From contig NZ_FTNF01000005.1 of NCBI RefSeq assembly GCF_900156065.1, positions 248,001-312,000 on the forward strand: 64,000 nt of DNA, read 5' to 3'. Shown here one piece after another: positions 8,162 through 16,981 of this stretch; position 1 is the stretch's first letter; each line of letters starts with the position of its first letter. Under the pieces are notes generated by a model. It did not search any database. It worked only from the letters and a program-made list of their open reading frames with translations, and was not told the origin of the DNA. The DNA comes from Micromonospora avicenniae. Its GTDB lineage: Bacteria > Actinomycetota > Actinomycetes > Mycobacteriales > Micromonosporaceae. Position numbers and translations under genes: made by a program.

Positions 8162-9111
8162 TGCGTCGTCGTCTCGTCGCCGCCCTCGCCGCGGCCGTCG
8201 CCCTCGGCGTCGGACTCACCGCGTGCAGTGAGAGCGACCCGGTCGCCGGGACCACCGCCGGCGGGGACACCCGGGAGATCACCCACGCCATGGGCACCAC
8301 CAAGGTGCCGGCCCACCCGCAGCGCGTCGTCGTGCTCGACAGCGACAAGATCGACACGATGCTGTCGCTCGGGATGACCCCGGTCGGGGCCACCAACACC
8401 GGTGAGGCCAAGGGCTGGCCGACCTACTTCGGCGCGGACAAGCTCGCCAGCATCAAGGACGTCGGCCAGATCAGCGAACCCGACATCGAGGCGATCAACG
8501 CACTGAAGCCGGACCTCATCCTGGGCAGCAAGTTCCGCCAGGAGAAGTTCTACGACGAGCTCTCCGCCGTCGCGCCGACCGTCTTCACGGAGAAGGTGGG
8601 CATCACCTGGAAGGAGAACTTCCTCCTCGACGGCAAGGCGCTCGGCAAGGAGCAGGAGGCCAAGGACCTGCTCGCCCAGTACGAGACCCGGGCGAAGGAG
8701 TTCGGCGCCAAGCTGGGCGACGCCGCCAAGCAGAAGATCTCCATCGTCCGCTTCCGCCCCGGCAGCATCCGCGTCTACGGTCCGGAATCCTTCTCCGGCA
8801 TCGTGCTCGGTGACGCCGGGCTGCCCCGCCCGGAACGGCAGCTGCTCGCGAACAAGGACGACAAGCGTTTCGACGAGGTCAGTCCCGAGCGCATCGGCGA
8901 GGTCGACGGTGACGTCATCTTCGTGACCGCGTTCGGCGAGAAGGCCGCCGCGGAGCAGGCCCAGGTCACCGGCGGCAGTCTCTGGAAGAACCTGTCGGCG
9001 GTCAAGGCCAACAAGGTGTACGTCGTGCCCGACGAGGTCTGGATGACAGGCATCGGCGTCGGCGCCGCCAACAAGATCCTCGACGACCTCCAGAAGTACC
9101 TCACCGCCTGA
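8161..9111 (+). CDS. Iron-siderophore ABC transporter substrate-binding lipoprotein
   Basis: A 316-residue FecB/FepB-type binding protein. A signal peptide (RRR then AALAAAVALGVGL) ends in the lipobox LTAC, so Cys becomes the lipid anchor outside the membrane. The mature part shows the class III binding-protein pattern: RVVVLDSDKIDTMLSLGMTPVG, IEAINALKPDLILGS, and the C-terminal lobe with VYVVPDEVW. Start ATG overlaps the ATPase stop (TGATG). Last gene of the iron-regulated operon, ending before a large palindrome that could stop transcription. Confidence 0.93.
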   Translation: MRRRLVAALAAAVALGVGLTACSESDPVAGTTAGGDTREITHAMGTTKVPAHPQRVVVLDSDKIDTMLSLGMTPVGATNTGEAKGWPTYFGADKLASIKDVGQISEPDIEAINALKPDLILGSKFRQEKFYDELSAVAPTVFTEKVGITWKENFLLDGKALGKEQEAKDLLAQYETRAKEFGAKLGDAAKQKISIVRFRPGSIRVYGPESFSGIVLGDAGLPRPERQLLANKDDKRFDEVSPERIGEVDGDVIFVTAFGEKAAAEQAQVTGGSLWKNLSAVKANKVYVVPDEVWMTGIGVGAANKILDDLQKYLTA

Positions 9112-9172
9112 CCCCCAAAGATCCGCCGACCCCCGCCTCCGCGCGCCCTACCGACGCTTTGAGCGCGTGGCG

Positions 9173-9261
9173 CATTGCAAGATCGCGCTATATCCACGAA
9201 GTAGTGGCCTCCCTGCGATTGGGAGGCCACTACTTCCTTGTTCTAGCGCGATCTTGCAGTG
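9173..9261. repeat. Nested palindrome, copy A (downstream of the DUF559 gene)
   Basis: Two concentric inverted repeats. The outer arms are 9176-9190 and 9244-9258 (TGCAAGATCGCGCTA and its exact complement), extendable outward by a few further pairs. The inner arms are 9198-9213 and 9221-9236 (GAAGTAGTGGCCTCCC and its exact complement, 16 pairs). A symmetric internal loop of 7+7 bases separates the two stems, and the terminal loop is 7 bases. It lies in the 183-base space between two convergent genes, so it can also act as a bidirectional terminator. A second member with the same architecture lies at 10365-10439. Confidence 0.9.
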
Positions 9262-9294
9262 GTCGCTCGGCAGTGCGGTGTGGCTGCCTGGTGA

Positions 9295-10260
9295 TCAGGC
9301 GTGGCCGCGGAGGCCACGGGAACGGAGCGCAGCCCGCACCTCCACCACGAAGCCGGCGAAGTCGTCCCGGAGTCGTCGGGCGGTCAGGTGCAGGACGATC
9401 CAATCCCCGCCGAGGAGGCGGTTCAACCGTCGCCGGTCTCGGTGGAACTGCTCGGGGTCGTCGTGCCAGAGCCCGTCGTACTCGACCGCGACCTTGAATT
9501 CCGGCCAGGCGAGGTCCAGCCGGGCGATGAACCGCCCCGCCTCAGCCACGACGTACTGGGTCTGCGGGCGGGGGAGACCGGCCAGTACCAGCCGGACGCG
9601 GGCGCGTGACTCCTGCGGCGACTCCGCCCCGGCGTCGGCCAGGTCGGCGCCGCGGAGCAGCGACCGCCAGCCCCGGCGTCCGGCTCGGGCCAGTGCGTAC
9701 TCCCGGAGCGCCGCCACGTCGGTGAGCCGGCGGGCCAGCAGACCGTCGATGACGACGACCGCTTCCACGACGTCGAGCCAGCGGGCGACGTCCCAGCAGG
9801 TCCGGGCTGGCGAGGTGACAAGGATTCCGGCCCGGTCGACCACGTCCGCCGGCACAATTTCGCCATGGTGCACGCGCAGCCCCGCCATGGGGCCGCGCCG
9901 TGGACTCGCGCGGGTGCTCTCCGGCCGTCCGGACGGCCGCCCACCGGAGGTGCCCGCGGCCGAGCCGGCCGGCACGAGCGCATCGATCGGCTGATCCGGC
10001 GGCACCGTCCCAACCCCGTAGAGGGCCGCCGCGGACAGGCCGGCGATCGCCGTGCCGGGTGGGGTCAGCCAACGTCCGACCGCGAGGCACCTGGTCCGAT
10101 GCGTGATGGTGAGATGTGCGTCGGCGTAGACGTCACGAAAGAGCGGTCGCCACGCCGAGCTGCGCAGGTCGTTGCGGGTCAGCAGGCCGCGGGAGATGGC
10201 GGCGGAGCCGCGGAAGATCCGACCGCGTAGCTGGGGCGGACGGCGGGGAGACTTCGGCAT
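9295..10260 (-). CDS. AbiEi-like winged-helix / DUF559 nuclease-fold protein
   Basis: A 321-residue protein. The N-terminus (SRGLLTRNDLRSSAWRPLFR, then DVYADA) resembles the winged-helix domain of AbiEi-type antitoxins. The middle carries CWDVARWLDVVEAVVVIDGLL. The C-terminal 90 residues are a DUF559/Vsr-like domain: LDLAWPEFKVAVEYDGLWH followed by RDRRRLNRLL and WIVLHLTARRL, the D...E-x-D pattern of the PD-(D/E)xK endonuclease fold. No cognate AbiEii-type toxin gene is adjacent. The function is unknown; nicking or repair of structured DNA is one possibility. Nested palindromes of one family stand about 35 bases past its stop and about 105 bases before its start. Confidence 0.8.
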   Translation of the reverse strand: MPKSPRRPPQLRGRIFRGSAAISRGLLTRNDLRSSAWRPLFRDVYADAHLTITHRTRCLAVGRWLTPPGTAIAGLSAAALYGVGTVPPDQPIDALVPAGSAAGTSGGRPSGRPESTRASPRRGPMAGLRVHHGEIVPADVVDRAGILVTSPARTCWDVARWLDVVEAVVVIDGLLARRLTDVAALREYALARAGRRGWRSLLRGADLADAGAESPQESRARVRLVLAGLPRPQTQYVVAEAGRFIARLDLAWPEFKVAVEYDGLWHDDPEQFHRDRRRLNRLLGGDWIVLHLTARRLRDDFAGFVVEVRAALRSRGLRGHA

Positions 10261-10646
10261 GTCGTACAGGCTGGCGGACGACGAGGTCGCGGCGCTGGCC
10301 CTGTGGACAACGCCGCGCTCCCCGTCGGATCCGTCCCTGCAGGCTGCGGCACGGGCTCGGCCCGAAGATCACGTTGCGACACGGAAATAGTGGCCTCCCA
10401 GATTGGGAGACCACTATTTCCGGCATCGAGCGTGATCTTGCGAGTGCCAGTCGGGCGCATACGGGTGTCCAGGGCGCGCAGCGATCGCCGACTGCGGGTT
10501 GCCCGGCAGGCCGGCCACGAAGCGGACCGCCCGTCCGCCCGGGTCAGCCGTGGCGGTGACCATTGAGCCCGCGCGCTGTTCCGGGCGTGCATGCGGGTGC
10601 TGGCTCGCCCGGGCGTACGCGGTGCCCGGGGGTGGGTGGTTGGGGG
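10261..10646. other. Intergenic region holding palindrome copy B
   Basis: A 386-base space between the DUF559 gene start and the end of the next minus-strand gene. Apart from the nested palindrome at 10365-10439, I see no gene or clear promoter. Confidence 0.5.
10365..10439. repeat. Nested palindrome, copy B (upstream of the DUF559 gene)
   Basis: Same architecture as the element at 9173-9261. The outer arms are 10365-10375 and 10429-10439 (AAGATCACGTT with AGCGTGATCTT, one G-T pair). The inner arms are 10382-10400 and 10404-10422 (CGGAAATAGTGGCCTCCCA with TGGGAGACCACTATTTCCG, one mismatch), with a symmetric 6+6 internal loop. The tip AGTGGCCTCCC and the AAGATC core of the outer arm are shared with copy A, while several stem positions differ in compensated pairs. 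Confidence 0.88.
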
Positions 10647-11291
10647 TCAGGCGGCGGTGGTCCAGAGGGCGCGGAAGGCGGCGGCCTCGCCGGCGAGCCA
10701 GCGTTCGATCTGGTCGGCCTTGGCGCCGTCGGGCATCCGGTGTGCCTGGCCGCGTCGGACGTCGACCAGGACCGGCTCGGCGTGCGGGAGCACCGCATCC
10801 ATGTGGCGGGCCATCAGGTGCAACGTGGCGAGCACCGTCTCCTCGCTCGGCGGGGTCTCGTCGAAGTGCAGACGGACCGCCTCGACGCGCCCGTCCGCGT
10901 GCCGTACGCCGAAGTGAGGGTTGATCTTGACAGGCAGGTCGCCGAGCATGGCGAGGGCGTCGCGGGTCTGGGCCAGATCGATCGAGCCGGGCTCACCGAG
11001 GGAGTGCAGCCAGGCGGTCGCGCCCGGCATCAGCGCCTGGTAGAGCGGGCGCCAGCGGGGCTTGACCTGGTCGGCCACCTGATCGAGGTGGGTGCCGCCG
11101 GTGTGGAAGGCGATGTCGGCCTTGAGCGCCTTGACGAACTGGCCGTGCGGGTTGAAGCCGTGCCGGCTCGCCCGCTGCTTGCGCAGCCCTCCGACGAAGG
11201 TGGCCTTCGTGGGGCCGGTGCGGTCGACGTAGCGGGTGAAACCGAGCAGCGTGGCGTACGGGGTGAGGGGGGTGGAGGTGGGCGCGGTCAC
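10647..11291 (-). CDS. Conserved hypothetical protein
   Basis: A 214-residue soluble protein that I do not recognise. It has no signal peptide or membrane segment. Notable blocks are YATLLGFTRYVDRTGPTKATF near the N-terminus, GFNPHGQFVKALKADI, and INPHFGVRHADGRVEAVRLHF with HLMARHMDAVLP in the C-terminal half. GTG start with GGGAGG six bases upstream. An AT-rich palindrome at 11318-11339 sits 27 bases upstream and is likely its operator or promoter. Confidence 0.7.
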   Translation of the reverse strand: MTAPTSTPLTPYATLLGFTRYVDRTGPTKATFVGGLRKQRASRHGFNPHGQFVKALKADIAFHTGGTHLDQVADQVKPRWRPLYQALMPGATAWLHSLGEPGSIDLAQTRDALAMLGDLPVKINPHFGVRHADGRVEAVRLHFDETPPSEETVLATLHLMARHMDAVLPHAEPVLVDVRRGQAHRMPDGAKADQIERWLAGEAAAFRALWTTAA

Positions 11292-11317
11292 GGGCGTCCT
11301 CCCAGCTCAGCAGCCGT

Positions 11318-11339
11318 GATTAGTACATACATTCTAATC
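11318..11339. promoter_or_regulatory. AT-rich palindromic operator/promoter candidate
   Basis: GATTAG and CTAATC arms separated by ten AT-rich bases (TACATACATT). On the minus strand TAGAAT inside it could serve as a -10. Such a patch stands out strongly in this GC-rich DNA. Confidence 0.5.
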
Positions 11340-11658
11340 GACGGGGCTGACATCGCCCAGTGTGTGAGGGGCCGGGTTCTCGTCCCGGCGAAGCGGTGCC
11401 CTGGGCCGGCCGGAGTCGGTCCGGGAGGGGTCGCGTAAGCGGGTGGCGATCCGAGTGCCCGTTGCCGGAAAGCGTGGTTGGCCATGTGCTGTCACGGGCT
11501 CCGCCGTCGTGGCGCCGGGGCGCCGCGGCGACCCCTCGCCCCTCACCTCGCCCGGTGGATCGATTGCGCCGTCCGGGAGGTCCGCTCTCCGTCCACTTCG
11601 GTGGCACACTGTCCGGATCGGACCTGTCACCCAGGATCACGAGCCAGAGGAGTGTCAG
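11340..11658. other. Leader region of the M14 carboxypeptidase gene
   Basis: A 319-base divergent spacer. It ends with AGAGGAG at 11646-11652, the ribosome site for the TTG start at 11659. No separate gene is seen. Confidence 0.4.
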
Positions 11659-13437
11659 TTGAAGTTGTCCTCCACTCGCCACTCAAGATGGGCCGGCGCG
11701 TCCCCGCGGAACGCCCGATGGCCGAGAAGGGCAGGTGCGTTCGGCCTGGCCGCCGTCCTGTCGACCACTCTGGCGACGGCCGCAACCGCCGCCCCCGGCT
11801 CCGAACAACCGGCCTCGGAGGCGGCGACCGGGTTGGCGATCGCACGAGTCCAGGTGAGCGGCACCGCCGAACGGCAGAAGTTGATGGACCTCGGCCTGGA
11901 CGTCATCGACCTCACCAGCACCCACGCCGAGGTGCTGCTGCACGGGGAGACCGACCGTGCCCGGCTCGCGTCGGGGAACTGGCCGGTGGCGGTCTCCGAC
12001 GTATCGGCCCAGCTCACCGCCATGACGGCGGCCCGCGCGGCCGAAGACCGGCGGGAGGATGCCCGGCGGACGGACCCGACGCTCGCCTCCGGTCTGCCGA
12101 CCGGTCGAGTCTCGTACCGGACGCTGGATGAGGCCGAGAGCGAGATGCGGGAGCTCGAGCGCCGCTACCCCGACAAGGTCAAGGTGTTCGAGCTTTCCCG
12201 GAGGTCCCTGCTGGGGCATCCGATCCTGGGCATGGAGATCACCAGCGACGTCGACACCTACTCCGGAAAGCCGGCCTTCCTGACCAGCGGCCTGCACCAC
12301 GCCCGCGAGTGGCCCACGCTCGAATTCACCATGGAGTTCGCGTGGGACGTCCTGGAGAACTACGGCACGGACCGGCGGATCCGCAACCTCGTCGACTCCA
12401 CTCGACTGATCATCGTGCCTGCGGTGAATCCGGACGGCTACCGGATTTCCCGAGAACGCATCCACGAGATGAAGCGGAAGAACTGCCGGGTCGCGGCCGG
12501 TGCGGTGCCGACCTGGGAGCAGTGCGCGTCCCCGGATGCCGCCCCGCTCGGCGTGGACCTGAACCGCAACTACGGGGCGTTCTGGGGCGGCCCCGGGTCC
12601 AGCGCGTCTCCCACCGCCGAGAACCATCACGGTGCGGCGCCGTACTCCGAGCCGGAGATCGCAGCCATGACCGACCTGCTGAACAGTCACCAGGTCGTGG
12701 TCGCCGTGAACAACCACACGCCAGACGCCCGGCTGCTTCGTGCGCCGTCGTCGCCGCTGGAGCCCGTACCGGCGGAGGTGGCGCTCTACGACGGCTTGGC
12801 GCAGCAACTCGGTACGGCCCTCGGTGACTGGCCGACGGGTCCCTGGCCGGAGGTCTACTACGTCGCGAGCGGCGTCGCGGAGCAGCAGGGCCTGTACGCC
12901 AACGGCACCCTCGGTTTCACTCCGGAGCTGACTCCGGGGCACAGCGGCCTCGAACGGTTCCACCCGCAGTACCAGTACGTCGTGGACCAGTACCGGGGTG
13001 TCGGTGCGTATCCGGGATCGAGTATCCGCGAAGCGCTACTCATCGCCTGGTCCGCTGCGGCCGATCGGCGTACGCACTCCGTCCTCACCGGGTCGGCTCC
13101 GCGCGGCATCGAGCTCACCATCAGCAAGGACGTCTCCGTGAACTCCTCGCCGGTCACACGGGACGGCGAGACGGCCGTACTCCCGTCCGACCTGCGGATC
13201 GAGAGCACGATTCGGGTGCCGGACAGCGGACGGTTCGAGTGGCACGTCCTGCCGTCGCTGCGGCAGAGCCAGGACAGCTCCATTCTGCTGCCGGAGAGTT
13301 GGGTGGTGTCCTGCCGGAACCCCGCAGGCAAGATCCACCGCGCGGTCGCGGTCACGATCGGCCGCGGCGAGACGAAGGCCATCGACCTGAGTAGGTGCCC
13401 GGCCGGTCCCAGGAAGCCGATCGGCGCCGGACGCTGA
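11659..13437 (+). CDS. Secreted zinc carboxypeptidase (peptidase family M14)
   Basis: A 592-residue extracellular metallopeptidase. A basic N-region and hydrophobic stretch (AFGLAAVLSTTLATAATAA) form a signal peptide. The M14 domain shows the zinc motif HxxE in LHHAREWPTLEF (His about 213, Glu about 216), the third zinc ligand in VNNHT (about 352), the substrate-binding VDLNRNYGAFW and the catalytic Glu in GTLGFTPEL (about 422). A further C-terminal beta-rich domain follows. The start is TTG 11659: AGAGGAG lies six bases ahead and no ATG or GTG fits the frame. It likely trims C-terminal residues from peptides outside the cell. Confidence 0.88.
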   Translation: MKLSSTRHSRWAGASPRNARWPRRAGAFGLAAVLSTTLATAATAAPGSEQPASEAATGLAIARVQVSGTAERQKLMDLGLDVIDLTSTHAEVLLHGETDRARLASGNWPVAVSDVSAQLTAMTAARAAEDRREDARRTDPTLASGLPTGRVSYRTLDEAESEMRELERRYPDKVKVFELSRRSLLGHPILGMEITSDVDTYSGKPAFLTSGLHHAREWPTLEFTMEFAWDVLENYGTDRRIRNLVDSTRLIIVPAVNPDGYRISRERIHEMKRKNCRVAAGAVPTWEQCASPDAAPLGVDLNRNYGAFWGGPGSSASPTAENHHGAAPYSEPEIAAMTDLLNSHQVVVAVNNHTPDARLLRAPSSPLEPVPAEVALYDGLAQQLGTALGDWPTGPWPEVYYVASGVAEQQGLYANGTLGFTPELTPGHSGLERFHPQYQYVVDQYRGVGAYPGSSIREALLIAWSAAADRRTHSVLTGSAPRGIELTISKDVSVNSSPVTRDGETAVLPSDLRIESTIRVPDSGRFEWHVLPSLRQSQDSSILLPESWVVSCRNPAGKIHRAVAVTIGRGETKAIDLSRCPAGPRKPIGAGR

Positions 13438-13444
13438 CCCGCAG

Positions 13445-13480
13445 GCGCGTCGCCCGGCGGCCGGTCGCCGGGCGACGCGC
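13445..13480. terminator. Bidirectional hairpin terminator
   Basis: A perfect 15-pair stem (13445-13459 with 13466-13480, GCGCGTCGCCCGGCG) and a six-base loop, 8 bases after the peptidase stop and between convergent genes. No U tract, as is common in actinobacteria. Confidence 0.75.
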
Positions 13481-13535
13481 TCAAGCGGTTCGGTGAGCCG
13501 CGACCGGCAGACGCGGCCAACTCCGGCGGACCGGG

Positions 13536-16040
13536 TCAGAGTTGCCCGACCGAGGTGATCCGGACGACCGCCTCGCCTGCCTCGTCCGAGGCGGCCAGGT
13601 CGACCTCGGCGCTGACGCCCCAGTCGTGGTCGCCGTCCGGGTCGTCGAGGATCTGCCGGACCGTCCAACGTTCCCGGCCCTGTTCGATCATGAGCAGCGC
13701 CGGGCCGCGGGCGTCCGGCCCGGTGCCGATGGCGTCGTACCGGTCGAAGTACGGCTCCAGCGCGTCCGCCCAGGCGTCGGCGTTCCAGCCGGTACCCGCG
13801 TCGAGTTCGCCGAGCAGGTCCCAGCGCCGCAGGGCGGCCAGCTCGACCCGGCGGAACAGCGCGTTGCGCACCAGCACCCGGAACGCCCGGGCGTTCCGGG
13901 TCACCGCCGCGGGTCGGTCGTCGAGCGAGGCCGCGACCTCGTCGACGTCGGACGGGTTGCGCAGCCGCTCCCACTCGTCGATGAGGCTGGAGTCCACCTG
14001 CCGGACGAGTTCGCCGAGCCACTCGATGAGGTCGATCAGCTCCTCGGTCTTGGCGTCCTCGGGGACGGTCTGCCGCAGCGTCTTGTACGCGTCGGCGAGG
14101 TAGCGCAGGACGAGCCCCTCGGAGCGGGACAGCCCGTAGAACTGGACGTACTCGGAGAAGGTCATCGCCCGCTCGTACATGTCCCGTACCACGGACTTGG
14201 GGGAGAGCTGGTGGTCGGCCACCCACGGGTGCCCCTGCCGGTACATCTCGTACGCCGACTCGAGCAGCTCCGCGAGGGGCTTGGGCCAGGTGACCTCGTC
14301 GAGCAGTTCGAGGCGTGCCTCGTACTCGATGCCCTCGGCCTTCATCGCGGCGACCGCCTCGCCGCGCGCCTTGAACTGCTGCGCGGACAGTACCTGCCGG
14401 GGGTCGTCGAGGATCGACTCGATCACCGAGAGCACGTCGAGGGCGTAAGACGGGGACTCCCGGTCCAGCAGCTCCACGGTGGCGAGCGCCAGCGGGGAGA
14501 GCGGCTGGTTGAGCGCGAAGTCGAGCTGGAGGTCGACGGTGAGGCGTACCCGCCGGCCGGTCTCGTCCGGCTCGGCCAGCTCCTCCACCACGCCGCCGGC
14601 CCGCAACGCCCGGTAGATCGCGATCGCCCGGCGGATGTGCCGGCGCTGGGCGGCCCGGTCCTCGTGGTTGTCGGTGAGCAGGTGCCGCATGGCGGCGAAC
14701 GCGTCACCGGGCCGGCCGATGACGTTGAGCAGCATCGAGTGGCTGACCTGGAAGCTGGAGGTGAGCGGCTCCGGCTCGGCCTCGACGAGCCGCTGGAACG
14801 TCGCCTCACCCCAGCCGATCGACCCCTCCGGCGGCTTCTTCTTGACCACCTTGCGCCGCTTCTTCGGGTCGTCCCCCGCCTTGGCCAGGGCCTTCTCGTT
14901 CTCGATCACATGCTCCGGCGCCTGCACCACCACCCGGCCGATGGTGTCGAACCCGGCCCGGCCGGCGCGCCCGGCGATCTGGTGGAACTCCCGGGCCTTG
15001 AGCAGCCGGGTACGCACCCCGTCGTACTTGGACAGGCCGGTGAAGAGCACGGTGCGGATCGGCACGTTGATGCCGACGCCGAGGGTGTCGGTGCCGCAGA
15101 TGACCTTGAGCAGCCCGGCCTGGGCGAGGGTCTCGACCAGCCGGCGGTACTTGGGCAGCATGCCCGCGTGGTGCACGCCGATGCCGTGGCGCACCAGCCG
15201 GGACAGCGTCTTACCGAAGCCGGAGGTGAACCGGAAGTTCCCGATGGCCTGGGCGATCATGTCCTTCTCGGCGCGCGTGGAGACGTTGACGCTCATCAGC
15301 GCCTGGGCCCGCTCCAGGGCGGCGGCCTGGGTGAAGTGCACGACGTACACCGGCGCCTGCTTCGTCTCCAGCAGTTCCTCCAGTGTCTCGTGCAGCGGCG
15401 TCATCGCGTACGAGAAGAGGAGCGGGACGGGTCGCTCGGCCGAGCGGACGACGGCGGTCGGCCGCCCGGTACGCCGGGTCAGGTCGTCGACGAAGCGGGT
15501 GGTGTCACCGAGGGTGGCCGACATCAGGATGAACTGGGCCTGGGGCAGCTCGATCAGCGGCACCTGCCACGCCCAGCCGCGGTCCGGCTCGGCGTAGAAG
15601 TGGAACTCGTCCATGACCACCTGGCCGACGTCGGCCCGGGCGCCCTCGCGCAGCGCCAGGTTGGCCAGGATCTCGGCCGTGCAGCAGATGATCGGTGCGT
15701 CGGCGTTGACGCTGGCGTCGCCGGTGAGCATGCCGACGTTCTCGGCGCCGAAGACCTCGCACAGGGCGAAGAACTTCTCCGAGACCAGCGCCTTGATCGG
15801 GGCGGTGTAGAAGGTCGTCCGGTCGTCGGCGAGGGCCGCGAAGTGCGCCGCGATCGCGACCAGGCTCTTGCCGGAGCCGGTCGGCGTGTTCATGATCACG
15901 TTGGCGCCGGAGACGATCTCGATGACCGCCTCTTCCTGGTGTGGGTAGAGATCGAGGCCGCGCTCCTTGGCCCAGCCGGCGAACGCGTCGTAGAGGGTGT
16001 CGGGGTCGGCGGTCGCGGGCAGCGCGGCGGTGAGCGTCAT
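13536..16040 (-). CDS. Ski2-like DExH RNA helicase (DUF3516 type)
   Basis: An 834-residue superfamily 2 helicase. Motifs in order: Walker A TPTGSGKS near residue 54, TAPIKALVSEKF, the DExH box as DEFHFY, SATLGDT (motif III), GVHHAGMLPKYRR, GTDTLGVGINVP and the arginine-finger motif HQIAGRAGRAGFD. The C-terminal third is the helical region found in actinobacterial DUF3516-type proteins. Probably an ATP-dependent RNA unwinding enzyme linked to RNA turnover. It is convergent with the carboxypeptidase gene, with a shared terminator between them. Confidence 0.9.
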   Translation of the reverse strand: MTLTAALPATADPDTLYDAFAGWAKERGLDLYPHQEEAVIEIVSGANVIMNTPTGSGKSLVAIAAHFAALADDRTTFYTAPIKALVSEKFFALCEVFGAENVGMLTGDASVNADAPIICCTAEILANLALREGARADVGQVVMDEFHFYAEPDRGWAWQVPLIELPQAQFILMSATLGDTTRFVDDLTRRTGRPTAVVRSAERPVPLLFSYAMTPLHETLEELLETKQAPVYVVHFTQAAALERAQALMSVNVSTRAEKDMIAQAIGNFRFTSGFGKTLSRLVRHGIGVHHAGMLPKYRRLVETLAQAGLLKVICGTDTLGVGINVPIRTVLFTGLSKYDGVRTRLLKAREFHQIAGRAGRAGFDTIGRVVVQAPEHVIENEKALAKAGDDPKKRRKVVKKKPPEGSIGWGEATFQRLVEAEPEPLTSSFQVSHSMLLNVIGRPGDAFAAMRHLLTDNHEDRAAQRRHIRRAIAIYRALRAGGVVEELAEPDETGRRVRLTVDLQLDFALNQPLSPLALATVELLDRESPSYALDVLSVIESILDDPRQVLSAQQFKARGEAVAAMKAEGIEYEARLELLDEVTWPKPLAELLESAYEMYRQGHPWVADHQLSPKSVVRDMYERAMTFSEYVQFYGLSRSEGLVLRYLADAYKTLRQTVPEDAKTEELIDLIEWLGELVRQVDSSLIDEWERLRNPSDVDEVAASLDDRPAAVTRNARAFRVLVRNALFRRVELAALRRWDLLGELDAGTGWNADAWADALEPYFDRYDAIGTGPDARGPALLMIEQGRERWTVRQILDDPDGDHDWGVSAEVDLAASDEAGEAVVRITSVGQL

Positions 16041-16128
16041 AACCCGTCAATGGTGCCTGGATCATGGTGCTCCGCGCCAACCGGGGTGACGGATCGTAGG
16101 AAAGTGACCCTCGCCGCGGGGCCGCTGC

Positions 16129-16869
16129 TCAGCGGCGGCGGTAGATCAGGTCGGCGATCGGGCGGCCGGCCAGCAGCGCGCGCCGTTCGAACTTGGTCAC
16201 CGGGCGGTGCGCGGGGCGCGGCGCGAAGCCGGCGTGCGGATTGACCAGTTCCGGGTCGGCGTCGAGAGTCTCCCGCATCGCCTCGGCGTACTCGGCCCAG
16301 TCGGTGGCGCAGTGCAGGACGCCGCCCGGCGTCAGCCGGCTGCCCAGCAGGGCCACGTGCGCCGGCTGGATCAGCCGTCGCTTGTGATGCCGGGCCTTCG
16401 GCCACGGGTCGGGGAAGAAGACGTGCACCGCGTCGAGCGAGCCGGGCGGCAGCCGGCGTACCAGCTCCAGGGCGTCGCCCTTCGCCACCCGGACGTTGCG
16501 CAGGCCACGCCGTTCCACCAGGTCGAGCAGGTTGGCGATGCCAGGGGTGTGCACCTCGACCGCCAGATAGTCCCGATCCGGATCGGCGCCGGCCATCGCC
16601 GCGGTGGTGTCGCCCATGCCCGAGCCGATCTCCAGCACGACCGGCGCCGTTCGACCGAAGAGGCCGGTCAACTCGATCGGGGCGCCCGGCCCGTCCGGCA
16701 CGTCCAGGCCGTACGCGCTGAAGAGCCGGTCCAGCGCATCGGTCTGCCGCCCGGTCATCCGGCCCCGCCGTGGATGGAAGGTGCGGATCGTCCGGGCGGG
16801 TGGTCGCGGGGTGGCGCGCGTGGGGTCAGGGTCGATGGAGGTCACAGCCGTCCGAGCGTACGCGACCAT
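16129..16869 (-). CDS. trmB: tRNA (guanine-N7-)-methyltransferase
   Basis: A SAM-dependent methyltransferase placing m7G at tRNA position 46. The SAM site is VVLEIGSGMGDTTAAMA, followed by LAVEVHTPG, NVRVAKGDALELV and the TrmB signature FFPDPWPKARHHKRRLI; the C-terminus carries VTKFERRALLAGRPIADLIYR. The start is uncertain. ATG 16869 gives 246 residues, GTG 16845 would give 238, and both lack a clear Shine-Dalgarno. The open frame continues upstream to 17013, but that would overlap the neighbouring gene and adds nothing family-like. Confidence 0.9.
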   Translation of the reverse strand: MVAYARTAVTSIDPDPTRATPRPPARTIRTFHPRRGRMTGRQTDALDRLFSAYGLDVPDGPGAPIELTGLFGRTAPVVLEIGSGMGDTTAAMAGADPDRDYLAVEVHTPGIANLLDLVERRGLRNVRVAKGDALELVRRLPPGSLDAVHVFFPDPWPKARHHKRRLIQPAHVALLGSRLTPGGVLHCATDWAEYAEAMRETLDADPELVNPHAGFAPRPAHRPVTKFERRALLAGRPIADLIYRRR

Positions 16870-16981
16870 CCCGCCGGATCGGATGTGATGTTCGCCCAAG
16901 AATGAGAGGATCCATCTCGTACGGCAGTCCGGGCAGCCCGCTGCCCATCCGGCCATCCGGCGTCGGGAGGAGGCATCGCGC

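Noticed and set aside
10303-10566. Small open frames across palindrome B
   Set aside because: They arise in both strands from the inverted repeat itself and have no ribosome site or recognisable product.
13542-16244. 900-codon plus-strand frame opposite the Ski2-like helicase
   Set aside because: Antisense artefact; the minus-strand frame carries every helicase motif.
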